NCBI GenBank assembly: GCA_013416435.1
Contig: JACCEN010000001.1
Coordinates: 372,001-436,000 of the forward strand
Length of the DNA stretch: 64,000 nt
Direction: 5' to 3'
Source: Alcaligenaceae bacterium
GTDB taxonomy: Bacteria > Pseudomonadota > Gammaproteobacteria > Burkholderiales > Burkholderiaceae_B
Part shown: one piece after another, positions 8,698 to 16,632 of the stretch
Position numbering within the stretch: the stretch's first letter is position 1
Layout: each line of letters begins with the position of its first letter
The notes under the pieces: model-generated
Database searches by the model: none
What the model saw: the letters and a program-made list of their open reading frames with translations, nothing else
Told to the model about the DNA's origin: nothing
Program-made: the position numbers and the translations under genes

Positions 8698-10109
8698 GCC
8701 CGAAGATTCACCTGTACAACACCTTGACACGTACCAAGGAGGCACTGGAGCCGCAACAGCCTGACCGGGTCACGATGTACGTCTGCGGCCCCACCGTCTA
8801 CAACTATGCCCACCTGGGTAATGCGCGACCCGCAGTGGTCTTCGATGTGCTCGCGCGATTGTTGCGCCACACCTACCCTCAGGTCATGTATGCGTGCAAC
8901 TTCACCGACGTGGACGACAAGATCAACGCAGCCGCGCTCACTGCGGGTGTTCCCATCGGCACCATCACGATGCGCTATATCGACGCTTATCATGAGGATA
9001 TGCACGCCCTGGGAGTGTTGACGCCCGACCTCGAACCCCGGGTCACGGAGCACATCCCGGACATCGTCACACTTATCCAGACTCTGATTGCCCGTGGCCA
9101 TGCCTACGAAGCGCAGCATCACGTGTTGTTCGATGTGGCGTCCTTTCCGGCATACGGGCAGTTGTCTGGCCACAAGCCGCAGAACATGCTAGCGGGCGCA
9201 CGGGTTGAAGTAGCACCCTACAAACGCAATCCCCTGGATTTCGTGCTGTGGAAGCCCTCCACACCGGAACTGCCCAGGTGGAACAGCCCCTGGGGCCGAG
9301 GCCGACCTGGCTGGCATATCGAATGCACGGCCATGATTGGCCGGCACCTGGGCCAGACACTGGACATCCATGGGGGCGGCCAAGACCTGATCTTTCCTCA
9401 TCACGAAAACGAGATCGCTCAAGGCACGTGCATCCACGACACTCTTTACTGCCGCACCTGGGTACACAATAGCTTCGTCACCGTGGACGGACAGAAGATG
9501 TCCAAGTCGCTGGGCAATGTGTTGCTGGTGCGCGATCTGTTGCGGCAGGCACCCGGCGAAGCCATTCGTCTTGCCCTGTTGTCCACCCATTACCGCCACC
9601 CTCTGGATTGGAATCGCCAGCGCCTGGTCAGCGCTTGCCAGACCCTGCGCCGTCTCTACCTGATTCTGGAAAAGTTCGATGCCACACAGGCCACGTCCTG
9701 CGTGGGGCCAGATGCGGAGTTTCTAAAGGCTCTGGCCAATGACCTGAACACCCCGGCCGCGCTGGCCCATCTGCACCGGCTGGCAATTGCACTGGAAAAC
9801 GCCCGGACAGATGACGCGCAAGCGCACCTCAAGGCGCGCTTGCTGGCATCGGCTTCGTTGCTAGGGTTGTGGCAGCACCCCGCCGCCCAGGCATTGACTG
9901 AACTGCCCCAGCGCGAGACGCTTACCGTCTCGGATGCTGTTGATCCGGTCTGGGTGGAAAAACGAGTGGCAGAACGCACTCAGACCCGCGCGCGCCACGA
10001 TTTTGACCTGGCAGACACGATCCGGCGTGAATTGAGCAACGCCGGAATCACTGTGGAAGATACACCCGAAGGCAGCACATGGCACATACAGAGTGAGATG
10101 ATGACATGA
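8694..10109 (+). CDS. cysS: Cysteinyl-tRNA synthetase paralogue
   Basis: 471 aa, full length class I synthetase. The HIGH signature is AHLGNAR and KMSKS is intact (QKMSKSLGN). The four residues that bind the active-site zinc in the E. coli enzyme seem conserved: Cys31 (YVCGPTVY), Cys211 (GWHIEC), His236 and Glu240 ([10 protein letters not shown]). This paralogue is therefore probably not zinc-free; it may have higher zinc affinity or be charged by the neighbouring GTPases. It is coupled to the GTPase upstream and yidD downstream by ATGA overlaps. A housekeeping cysS would be expected elsewhere. Confidence 0.92.
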   Translation: MSPKIHLYNTLTRTKEALEPQQPDRVTMYVCGPTVYNYAHLGNARPAVVFDVLARLLRHTYPQVMYACNFTDVDDKINAAALTAGVPIGTITMRYIDAYHEDMHALGVLTPDLEPRVTEHIPDIVTLIQTLIARGHAYEAQHHVLFDVASFPAYGQLSGHKPQNMLAGARVEVAPYKRNPLDFVLWKPSTPELPRWNSPWGRGRPGWHIECTAMIGRHLGQTLDIHGGGQDLIFPHHENEIAQGTCIHDTLYCRTWVHNSFVTVDGQKMSKSLGNVLLVRDLLRQAPGEAIRLALLSTHYRHPLDWNRQRLVSACQTLRRLYLILEKFDATQATSCVGPDAEFLKALANDLNTPAALAHLHRLAIALENARTDDAQAHLKARLLASASLLGLWQHPAAQALTELPQRETLTVSDAVDPVWVEKRVAERTQTRARHDFDLADTIRRELSNAGITVEDTPEGSTWHIQSEMMT

Positions 10110-10381
10110 CAGCCAGCCGCCTTCTGATCGTCCTCGTTCGCGGCTATCAGCTATGCATCAGCCCCTTCCTTGGCAGGAACTGCCGCTTCTACCCGTCGTG
10201 CTCACAATACGCCATCGAAGCCTTGCGCTCCCATGGAGCAGTACGGGGCATATGGTTGGCCATCCGTAGGCTTGGGCGCTGCCACCCCTGGCACCCTGGC
10301 GGCTACGACCCCGTGCCGCCTGCAAGCCCAGAAAACGAGCCCTCTTCCTCAACCAACCAGAAGTCATCCACTCCGACGTAG
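10106..10381 (+). CDS. yidD: YidD, membrane protein insertion efficiency factor
   Basis: 91 aa. The conserved core [20 protein letters not shown] and the following CSQYAIEAL, then [17 protein letters not shown], are diagnostic for YidD. The family helps insert inner-membrane proteins together with YidC/Sec and is usually next to rnpA-yidC. Here it is inside the zinc-starvation operon, coupled to cysS by an ATGA overlap and followed by rpmJ. The association with a ribosomal protein gene echoes its usual rpmH/rnpA neighbourhood. It carries several conserved cysteines; whether it binds metal is unknown. Confidence 0.87.
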   Translation: MTASRLLIVLVRGYQLCISPFLGRNCRFYPSCSQYAIEALRSHGAVRGIWLAIRRLGRCHPWHPGGYDPVPPASPENEPSSSTNQKSSTPT

Positions 10382-10436
10382 ACAGCCATGACACCCTCCT
10401 GTCGATTCTTCCCATTTGCTCACAAAGGAGCTTTGC

Positions 10437-10583
10437 ATGAAAGTCCTCTCCTCCCTGAAAGACACCAAGACCCGCCACCGCGATTGCCAGGTGGTGCGCC
10501 GCCGGGGACGCATCTACGTCATCTGCAAATCCAACCCGCGCTTCAAGGCCCGTCAGGGCGGCGCCAAGAACCGGAACGCGTAA
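10437..10583 (+). CDS. rpmJ: Ribosomal protein L36, zinc-ligand-poor (C-minus) form
   Basis: 48 aa ([17 protein letters not shown]...). Canonical L36 binds zinc through a CxxC...CxxxxH ribbon. Here only Cys17 and Cys30 remain: the first Cys of the pair reads His and the final His reads Phe (VICKSNPRF). This is the alternative L36 made under zinc shortage to free ribosomal zinc. A strong ribosome site AAAGGAG (10,424-10,430) precedes the ATG. It lies between yidD and the gamma-carbonic anhydrase-like gene. Confidence 0.9.
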   Translation: MKVLSSLKDTKTRHRDCQVVRRRGRIYVICKSNPRFKARQGGAKNRNA

Positions 10584-10669
10584 TGCACCCGCAGGATGTC
10601 GCAATCGTCGGTGCCGGGGCTGACGTTCGGCGTCCTGGCAGCCACTCCCCTCTCATTAACTGACCCATC

Positions 10670-11230
10670 ATGATCCGCAAGAACCCTCGCGGCGACCTGC
10701 CGCTAGTCCACCCCAGTGCCTTTGTCGACCCCACCGCTATTCTGTGCGGCAAGGTCGTGACCGAAGAAAACGTCTTCATCGGCCCGTATGCCGTCATCCG
10801 CGCCGACGAGGTAAATGCTGAGGGCGATCTGGCGCCCATCGTCATTGGCGCGCACTCCAACATCCAGGACGGCGTGGTCATCCATGCCAAATCCGGTTCG
10901 CCGGTCACCATTGGTCAGCGCACCTCCATCGCGCACCGCGCCATCGTGCATGGCCCTTGCCGTGTGGGCAACGGCGTTTTCATTGGCTTTAACAGCGTGC
11001 TGTTCAACTGCACCATCGAAGATGGCTGCGTGATCCGCTATAACGCCGTGGTGGACGGCTGTCATCTGCCACCCGGCTTTCACGTGCCGTCCACTGAGCG
11101 CATCGGCACCACCACCGACCTGGATGCCCTACCCCGCATCACACCGGACGCTAGCGAATTTTCCGAAGATGTCGCCCGCACCAACAACAGCCTGGTACTG
11201 GGCTACAAAGCGATTCAAAACGAGCTCTGA
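10670..11230 (+). CDS. Gamma-class carbonic anhydrase-like hexapeptide-repeat protein
   Basis: 186 aa left-handed beta-helix with hexapeptide repeats across residues 20-135 (for example VFIGPYAVIRAD, TIGQRTSIAHR). Histidines at the family metal positions are present (VVIH, SIAHRA, IVHGP). Gamma-class enzymes can work with iron, cobalt or zinc, so such a protein can replace zinc-only beta or alpha enzymes under zinc limitation. A gamma-CA-like gene beside pyrC2 and folE2 is also found in the Zur regulon of Pseudomonas aeruginosa. Catalytic activity is not proven by sequence. Confidence 0.8.
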   Translation: MIRKNPRGDLPLVHPSAFVDPTAILCGKVVTEENVFIGPYAVIRADEVNAEGDLAPIVIGAHSNIQDGVVIHAKSGSPVTIGQRTSIAHRAIVHGPCRVGNGVFIGFNSVLFNCTIEDGCVIRYNAVVDGCHLPPGFHVPSTERIGTTTDLDALPRITPDASEFSEDVARTNNSLVLGYKAIQNEL

Positions 11231-11235
11231 CACGC

Positions 11236-12645
11236 ATGAATCAGACCACCCGGAATCCAGATCGCGACCTCTGCCAGCGGCTCGCCAGACGCCATGCCGA
11301 TCTGTGTGTGATCGGCGGCACGGTCATGACACCCAATGGTCGCGCCAGCACCGATGTCGTCTGTCTTGACGGACGTATCGTGTCCCTGGACGCCAGCGCC
11401 TGGACCGCCGAAACCATGCTGTCCGCCAAAGGCCTGCACGTACTGCCCGGCGTCATCGACAGCCAGGTCCACTTTCGCGAACCGGGGCTGACCCACAAGG
11501 AAACGTTCGAGGCCGGCACGCGCGGCGCGGTGCTGGGCGGCGTGACTGCTGTGTTTGACATGCCGAACACAAATCCACTGACGCTCACCGCCGCCGACCT
11601 GCAAGCCAAGCTTGATCTGGCCGATGGCCGCGCCTGGTGCGACTATGCCTTCTACATGGGCGGCTCCGCAGTGAACGCCGAACAGCTCGACGCACTGGAG
11701 CGTCTACCCGGCTGCGCCGGTGTCAAGATTTTCATGGGTAGCTCCTTCGGCGATCTGCTGACTGATGACGACACCGTGCTGCGCCGCATCATGAGCCATG
11801 GTCACCGCCGCATCGCGATTCATGCCGAGGATGAGGCGCGCCTGAACGAACGCCGAGCGCTGGCGCAGGCCAGCGGCAATGTCTGCGACCATCCGCTGTG
11901 GCGCGATGTGGATAGCGCCCTGATCGCCACGCAACGCATCGTGAGTCTGGCGACGGAAACGGGACGTCGGCTGCATCTCTTGCATGTGTCCTCAGCCGAG
12001 GAAATGGCCTTTCTGGCTCGCCATAAGCGCCGCGTCAGCGTGGAAGTCACGCCCCATCACCTGACGCTAGTCGCACCGCAGTGCTATGAACGCCTGGGAA
12101 GTCTCGCCCAGATGAACCCGCCCGTGCGAGGAGCGCGCCACCGTGATGCCTTGTGGCGGGCTATCAACGATGGCGTCGTGGACGTGCTGGGCAGCGACCA
12201 TGCGCCCCACACCTTGCAGGAAAAAGCGCAACCCTATCCGCAATCGCCCAGCGGCATGACGGGTGTGCAGACACTGCTTCCGGTGATGCTGGACCATGTG
12301 CAGACGGGGCGGATCAGCTTGGAGCGATTGGTCGATCTGACCAGCGCTGGACCGGCACGCGTGTTCGGCCTTGCTGGCAAGGGTCGTATTTCCGTGGGCT
12401 ATGACGCAGACCTGACCCTCGTCGACCTGCGCGCACGCCGAGAAATCACCAACCGCTGGATCGCCAGCGTATCGGGCTGGACACCTTACGACGGCTTGCT
12501 CGTAACCGGATGGCCCACCGTAACCGTGGTGGGCGGCCGCCTCGTTGTACGGGACGGCGAACTGGTGGGTCAGCCCATGGGCCGCCCGGTCGATTTTCTG
12601 GAAGTCCGCCCACCGTCCATCACGTCTGGAGACCGGAATGATTGA
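11236..12645 (+). CDS. Dihydroorotase paralogue (PyrC2/PyrQ type)
   Basis: 469 aa amidohydrolase, class I dihydroorotase, which forms dihydroorotate in pyrimidine synthesis. Landmarks are VIDSQVHFREPGLTHKE, FDMPNTNP, the lysine segment GVKIFMGSSFGD, AIHAEDE, LHLLHVSS and LGSDHAPHT. The usual metal pair HxH of the first motif is QxH here (Gln-Val-His), while the other ligands look intact. That change suggests altered metal use, in line with PyrQ of P. aeruginosa, which serves under zinc starvation. It starts five bases after the carbonic anhydrase-like gene and overlaps fur by eight bases. Confidence 0.87.
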   Translation: MNQTTRNPDRDLCQRLARRHADLCVIGGTVMTPNGRASTDVVCLDGRIVSLDASAWTAETMLSAKGLHVLPGVIDSQVHFREPGLTHKETFEAGTRGAVLGGVTAVFDMPNTNPLTLTAADLQAKLDLADGRAWCDYAFYMGGSAVNAEQLDALERLPGCAGVKIFMGSSFGDLLTDDDTVLRRIMSHGHRRIAIHAEDEARLNERRALAQASGNVCDHPLWRDVDSALIATQRIVSLATETGRRLHLLHVSSAEEMAFLARHKRRVSVEVTPHHLTLVAPQCYERLGSLAQMNPPVRGARHRDALWRAINDGVVDVLGSDHAPHTLQEKAQPYPQSPSGMTGVQTLLPVMLDHVQTGRISLERLVDLTSAGPARVFGLAGKGRISVGYDADLTLVDLRARREITNRWIASVSGWTPYDGLLVTGWPTVTVVGGRLVVRDGELVGQPMGRPVDFLEVRPPSITSGDRND

Positions 12646-13129
12646 ATCTGAAGAGCTAAAACGCGCGGGATTGAAAACCACGCTGCCACGGCTGCGGATT
12701 CTGGAAGTCTTGGAAGAGGCGAACGGGCGGCATCTGTCACCGGAAGACATCTATCGCCACCTGCTGAACAACGACATCGGCATTGGCCTGGCAACGGTTT
12801 ATCGCGTGCTGACCCAGCTGCAGGAAGCCGGTCTCCTCAAACTTGCCCGATTTGAAGCCGGCAAGGCGCACTATGAACTGGACGATAGACTGCATCATGA
12901 CCATCTGGTCTGTATCGATTGCGGTTGGGTGCAGGAATTCCACGACGAAGTGATTGAACAACTCCAACACCGCGTGGCGCAACGGCTGGGCTTCGAGCTC
13001 AGCGAGCACACGCTGGTCCTCTACGGACGCTGCACGAGAGCCGACTGCGAGCGTCGACACCACAAAGCCCCCGAACCTGGACACTACGATGACTCCTTTA
13101 GACAAAGACCCGCCCCGCCCCATGAATAA
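12638..13129 (+). CDS. Fur-family regulator (Fur-like)
   Basis: 163 aa. It starts at ATG 12,638; upstream in-frame codons lie inside pyrC. The protein matches ferric uptake regulator closely: [42 protein letters not shown] and LYGRC. The structural CxxC (CIDCG) and a second Cys pair (CTRADC) are present, so zinc or iron can be bound. It is intact, unlike the zur-like gene at 4432. It may autoregulate this operon or be a starvation substitute for housekeeping Fur. By sequence it is closer to Fur than to Zur. Confidence 0.85.
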   Translation: MIESEELKRAGLKTTLPRLRILEVLEEANGRHLSPEDIYRHLLNNDIGIGLATVYRVLTQLQEAGLLKLARFEAGKAHYELDDRLHHDHLVCIDCGWVQEFHDEVIEQLQHRVAQRLGFELSEHTLVLYGRCTRADCERRHHKAPEPGHYDDSFRQRPAPPHE

Positions 13130-13628
13130 GCCCGATCAAGACACCACCTCTCCGCCCGTGCGCTTCGCACACCGCCATTCCATTGAACAGGTGGAGGAAA
13201 GTCATGAATTGGCGCCCAAATTCGACCAGAACGGCCTGATCCCCTGCATCACGACTGACGCCCAGACCGGCGAAGTGCTGATGCTCGGCTATATGAACGA
13301 AACGGCACTGCGCCTCACCATTGAAACAGGCAAAGCGCACTACTGGAGCCGGTCGCGCCACACAATCTGGCATAAGGGCGCCACCAGCGGCCTGGTGCAG
13401 GTCGTGGAAGAACTGCGCATCGACGACGACCAGGATGCGGTTTGGCTGCGGGTGCGGGTGGCCGGCTCCGGCGCAAGCTGCCATGTCGGTTATCGCTCCT
13501 GCTTTTATCGACGCGTCCCGGTCGGCAATAAACGTATGAAAGAGGACACACTGGTTTTCACGGAAACAGACAAGGTGTTCGATCCTAAACAGCTCTATGG
13601 CGACGCGCCCAACCCGACCATCTTATGA
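13089..13628 (+). CDS. Phosphoribosyl-AMP cyclohydrolase paralogue lacking one zinc ligand
   Basis: About 179 aa (ATG 13,089; ATG 13,122 is the alternative). The HisI core is clear: [24 protein letters not shown] and the Cys motif [10 protein letters not shown]. HisI binds catalytic zinc through three cysteines. Two are in SCHVGYRSC, but the third normally lies in DCDxD, which reads DDDQD here. The Cys-to-Asp change, with the magnesium aspartates kept, argues for a zinc-independent or alternative-metal enzyme of histidine synthesis. It has an extended hydrophilic N-terminus of about 30 residues. It is the last gene of the operon. Confidence 0.86.
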   Translation: MTPLDKDPPRPMNKPDQDTTSPPVRFAHRHSIEQVEESHELAPKFDQNGLIPCITTDAQTGEVLMLGYMNETALRLTIETGKAHYWSRSRHTIWHKGATSGLVQVVEELRIDDDQDAVWLRVRVAGSGASCHVGYRSCFYRRVPVGNKRMKEDTLVFTETDKVFDPKQLYGDAPNPTIL

Positions 13629-13690
13629 AAAAGGACAACGCCGCAGCACCGATCAACGCGTATTCAGCCTGAAAACGGGTAGGTGAGATT

Positions 13691-13741
13691 TGAACTGCAC
13701 CCCAAAGATTGGATGAGCGTCCAACGCTTGGGTGCAGTTCA
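13691..13741. repeat. 51-bp palindrome with IS3/IS150-like ends
   Basis: TGAACTGCACCC (13,691-13,702) and GGGTGCAGTTCA (13,730-13,741) are perfect 12-base inverted arms. Inside, GATTGGA and TCCAA extend the symmetry. The TG...CA ends and the TGAACTGCACCC sequence resemble terminal repeats of IS150-group IS3 elements, as if two ends were brought together without the transposase. It sits between the convergent ends of hisI and the copper-receptor gene, so it could also end transcription, although no T-run follows. Confidence 0.65.
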
Positions 13742-13793
13742 TACACCAACTCTTCAAAACTCAAATACTGAAACAAAAAAACCGAAACAATAT

Positions 13794-15896
13794 TCAGTAT
13801 CTGACGCTCAAGGTGGCCCAAACCGTCCGGCCCGGTTCATTGATCCGTGTATTCGCTGAATAGCCGAAACCCGAATTGCCCGCCAGGTTCAAATGTTCGC
13901 TATACGTGCGATCGAACAGATTATCCACACCGAAGGCAAGCTGTACTTGTTTGCTGATGCGGTAGCCGCCATTCAGAGACAGTACGCCAAAGCCGCCGCT
14001 GCCGTCGAAGTCCTTGCTGACGACATTGCCTTGGTTGACGGCGTAGCGGTTCTGCGCCGCCACCAGGCGCCATAGCACGCCAGCCGACCATGGCCCCTGT
14101 TCATAGGCAAGCGACAAACGCCCTTCCAGGGGTGGAATCTGCGGCAAGGCAATGCCATCGCTGCGGTTTTTTCCCCAGGCGTAGGCCAGCGTGGTGTCGA
14201 GCGTCCAGGCGGGCGACAGCTTGTAGGACACACCCAGTTCCCCACCGAAAATGGTGGCGTCGATATTGCGCGCCTGGGACGTCATGCCCATCGGCCCGTA
14301 ATCGAACAGAATAAAATCGCGAACTTGGCCGACATAGGCCGATGCCCAGGCATCGATCCGCTCCGTTCTATACTGCGCCCCGAAATCCAGTTGCGTGGTT
14401 TTCTCGGGCTTCACACCATCGAAGGCATTCGCGCTGCCAGCCGGGCCTCGCGAGGGCGAGAACAATTCCCAGTAATCGGGAAAGCGCTGTACATGGCCGA
14501 CGCCTGCATAGACAGTGGCTGGCATCGTGGCAAGATCATGCTCGTAGCGCAGGAAGCCGCCAGGCAAAAGGCGGTCCCGCTTTTCACCGGCGGTCGGATT
14601 GGGCATGGCCATCATGCTATGGCTGCCACTCACCGTCTGGCGGCGGTCGCGCGCCGAGGCGTGGTCCACGCGCACGCCTCCTATGACGCGGTCTCGCTCG
14701 CCGGCACGCCACGTCAGTTCGCCAAACACCCCCGTGTTCTGGAAACGAGCGTCTTCAACCCTGGACTGATCGCGATACGACATCATGCCCATCCCTCGGC
14801 GGGCGCTATGTCGACTGTCCTGGAAATCAAAGCCGCTCACCAGTTCCAGGTCTTCGGCCAGGTCAAGCGTGGCGGCGAAGCGACCGCCCCAGGTCTTTCT
14901 GTCCACATTCGAGGCCATGGGCATGTTCATGCCGTTGGCCGGCTTGAAGTCCCGCAATGAATAATTGTCCATGACGTGATCGGCGTAGTTGTAGTACACC
15001 TGCGCCTCGATTTTTCTGAGTGTCGAACCCATATTGTCCTTCTCGAAACGCAGGCCGAACGACTCGCGCTTGAACTTGGAGCCATCCATGCCACGGCCCG
15101 CATAGCGGGCCTCGCCGTCTCCCGTACCGGCCGTCAGTTCGATCAAGGTATTGGCATCGGGCGTCACGCCAAACGTCACATCAGTATTCCACTTATTCCA
15201 TTTCGACGGAACTCGCTCGCCGTCGCCGTCCTCGTAATCCTGGGAGTGGGAATGGTTGCCCGTCAGCCTGACATAGACTTTCTCGTTACCGGCGGCAAGA
15301 TCCGCCGTCTGGTCATGACGGCCCCATGAACCGCCGGTCAGGCTGCCGTCGAACAGTATGCCCGGTTCAGTGAACCCGGGCGCCTTGCGGTCGAAGCGAA
15401 TCGTTCCTGCGGACGCACCCGGCCCCCACAGTACCGTCTGCGGCCCCTTGATAATGGTCAGCTCATCGAAATTTGCCGGTGAAATATAGGAACTCGGTGC
15501 GTCCATCCGCGCCGGGCAGGCGCCCGGCATGGACGTGCCATTGGTCAGCAGGTTCAGGCGAGATCCGAACATGCCGCGCAGAACCGGGTCGCCATTACTG
15601 CCACCATTGCGTATGGCAGAAAACCCCGGAATGGTTTTCAGATAATCCGTCCCGTCGCTGGCCGGAATTGGCTGGCGCGGCTTCTTGGGGTCGGTCACGA
15701 ACAGCAGCGGTGTCACGGGCCCGACACCTGTGACGACAATACGCTCCAGGCTGATGACGGGAGCGTTGGAAAGATTGTGCGGCTGCAACCCGTCTGCCAC
15801 CGGCGGACTCTGTGACCAAACGGGAAAAGCGCTGCCCAGCAGACTCAAGGCAGCGACAAGGCGCAGAACCGGGAACGAAGTGTTTTCTGTATTCAT
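13794..15896 (-). CDS. TonB-dependent copper receptor (OprC/NosA type)
   Basis: 700 aa. A signal peptide (about 1-28) is followed by a plug domain (GTDYLKTIPGF; IKGPQTVLWGPGASAG) and a 22-strand barrel ending in an aromatic-rich C-terminus. The motif MPGACPARM (123-131) has the CxxxM copper-binding pattern of OprC, and Met-rich stretches (GMNMPMAS, MMAMPNP) occur in the barrel. It is predicted to take up copper across the outer membrane with TonB energy. It lies in a zinc island next to a DUF2946 gene, which is a common pairing. No Zur palindrome is seen ahead of it, so control may differ from the zinc genes. Confidence 0.82.
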   Translation of the reverse strand: MNTENTSFPVLRLVAALSLLGSAFPVWSQSPPVADGLQPHNLSNAPVISLERIVVTGVGPVTPLLFVTDPKKPRQPIPASDGTDYLKTIPGFSAIRNGGSNGDPVLRGMFGSRLNLLTNGTSMPGACPARMDAPSSYISPANFDELTIIKGPQTVLWGPGASAGTIRFDRKAPGFTEPGILFDGSLTGGSWGRHDQTADLAAGNEKVYVRLTGNHSHSQDYEDGDGERVPSKWNKWNTDVTFGVTPDANTLIELTAGTGDGEARYAGRGMDGSKFKRESFGLRFEKDNMGSTLRKIEAQVYYNYADHVMDNYSLRDFKPANGMNMPMASNVDRKTWGGRFAATLDLAEDLELVSGFDFQDSRHSARRGMGMMSYRDQSRVEDARFQNTGVFGELTWRAGERDRVIGGVRVDHASARDRRQTVSGSHSMMAMPNPTAGEKRDRLLPGGFLRYEHDLATMPATVYAGVGHVQRFPDYWELFSPSRGPAGSANAFDGVKPEKTTQLDFGAQYRTERIDAWASAYVGQVRDFILFDYGPMGMTSQARNIDATIFGGELGVSYKLSPAWTLDTTLAYAWGKNRSDGIALPQIPPLEGRLSLAYEQGPWSAGVLWRLVAAQNRYAVNQGNVVSKDFDGSGGFGVLSLNGGYRISKQVQLAFGVDNLFDRTYSEHLNLAGNSGFGYSANTRINEPGRTVWATLSVRY

Positions 15897-16092
15897 TGAA
15901 ATTCTTCTTCATCAAATGATTATCGGCGTCCGCACGAAAACAGGCCGCTACATGAGCCGAAGCAGCATGCATGGCACGGACGACAGGAAAAAATGTGGCG
16001 GAACGCTCACGACACGCCATTGCGCAACACCGGTCAGGCAGCGACACGGAGGCAGGCAAAAACAATGCGAAGAAGTGTGGGTTCGCCTGAAA

Positions 16093-16530
16093 TCAGACGA
16101 TGAAGGAAGGCGGCGCTCTGGAGCCCAGTGGCGGGCCGCGTGGCCCCTGTAGAGGCAGGGAAAAAAACGTTACCGGCAGTACCGGCTGCGCCTGGAAGAA
16201 AACCGCCACAGCGTCGAGGCTGCCGGTTTCCGGGAGATCCATGGTTAACTGACCCAGAACGCAAAAAGCGCTGCTGTGCGACATATCGCTATCGCCCGGG
16301 TCAGGCTCAAGATCAACATCTGCCCAGAGAGCGAGCAATGCATCGGGGATGCCGCCACGCGGATCATGAGAACAGAAGGTCAGCAGGGCATCGCCATGCT
16401 GCTTTTCGCCGAGGTTCGGCATGTACCCCGCCGGAACCATGCCGCGCAGCACCATTGCAAGCAACAGCAGACACAGCACACTCACCGAGTGCTTTTTGCG
16501 CCAGAATCGTTGCAAGATATTGCTGAACAT
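16093..16530 (-). CDS. DUF2946-family small membrane protein
   Basis: 145 aa from ATG 16,530; an upstream ATG (16,548) adds six residues. One hydrophobic segment at about 15-30 is followed by VPAGYMPN and a cysteine (LTFCSHDP), and the tail ends with PPLGSRAPP. This fits DUF2946, a family usually next to TonB-dependent copper receptors. The second DUF2946 gene in this window (57,723-58,154) shares the GYMP motif and the same PPLGSRAPP tail, and it also precedes a TonB receptor. Function is unknown; an accessory role in metal uptake is inferred. Confidence 0.7.
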   Translation of the reverse strand: MFSNILQRFWRKKHSVSVLCLLLLAMVLRGMVPAGYMPNLGEKQHGDALLTFCSHDPRGGIPDALLALWADVDLEPDPGDSDMSHSSAFCVLGQLTMDLPETGSLDAVAVFFQAQPVLPVTFFSLPLQGPRGPPLGSRAPPSFIV

Positions 16531-16632
16531 AGGACCAGATATTACCAAAGCCAGAAAGCTATCACACAGAAATTTCAGAATACAAACATGAATCGCATAG
16601 GGTGAACAGTACCCAGGCCGTCTGTAACAAAC

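Noticed and set aside
13691-13741. Long palindrome considered as a metal-regulator operator
   Set aside because: It lies between convergent gene ends, and its sequence fits IS3-family ends better than any known operator.
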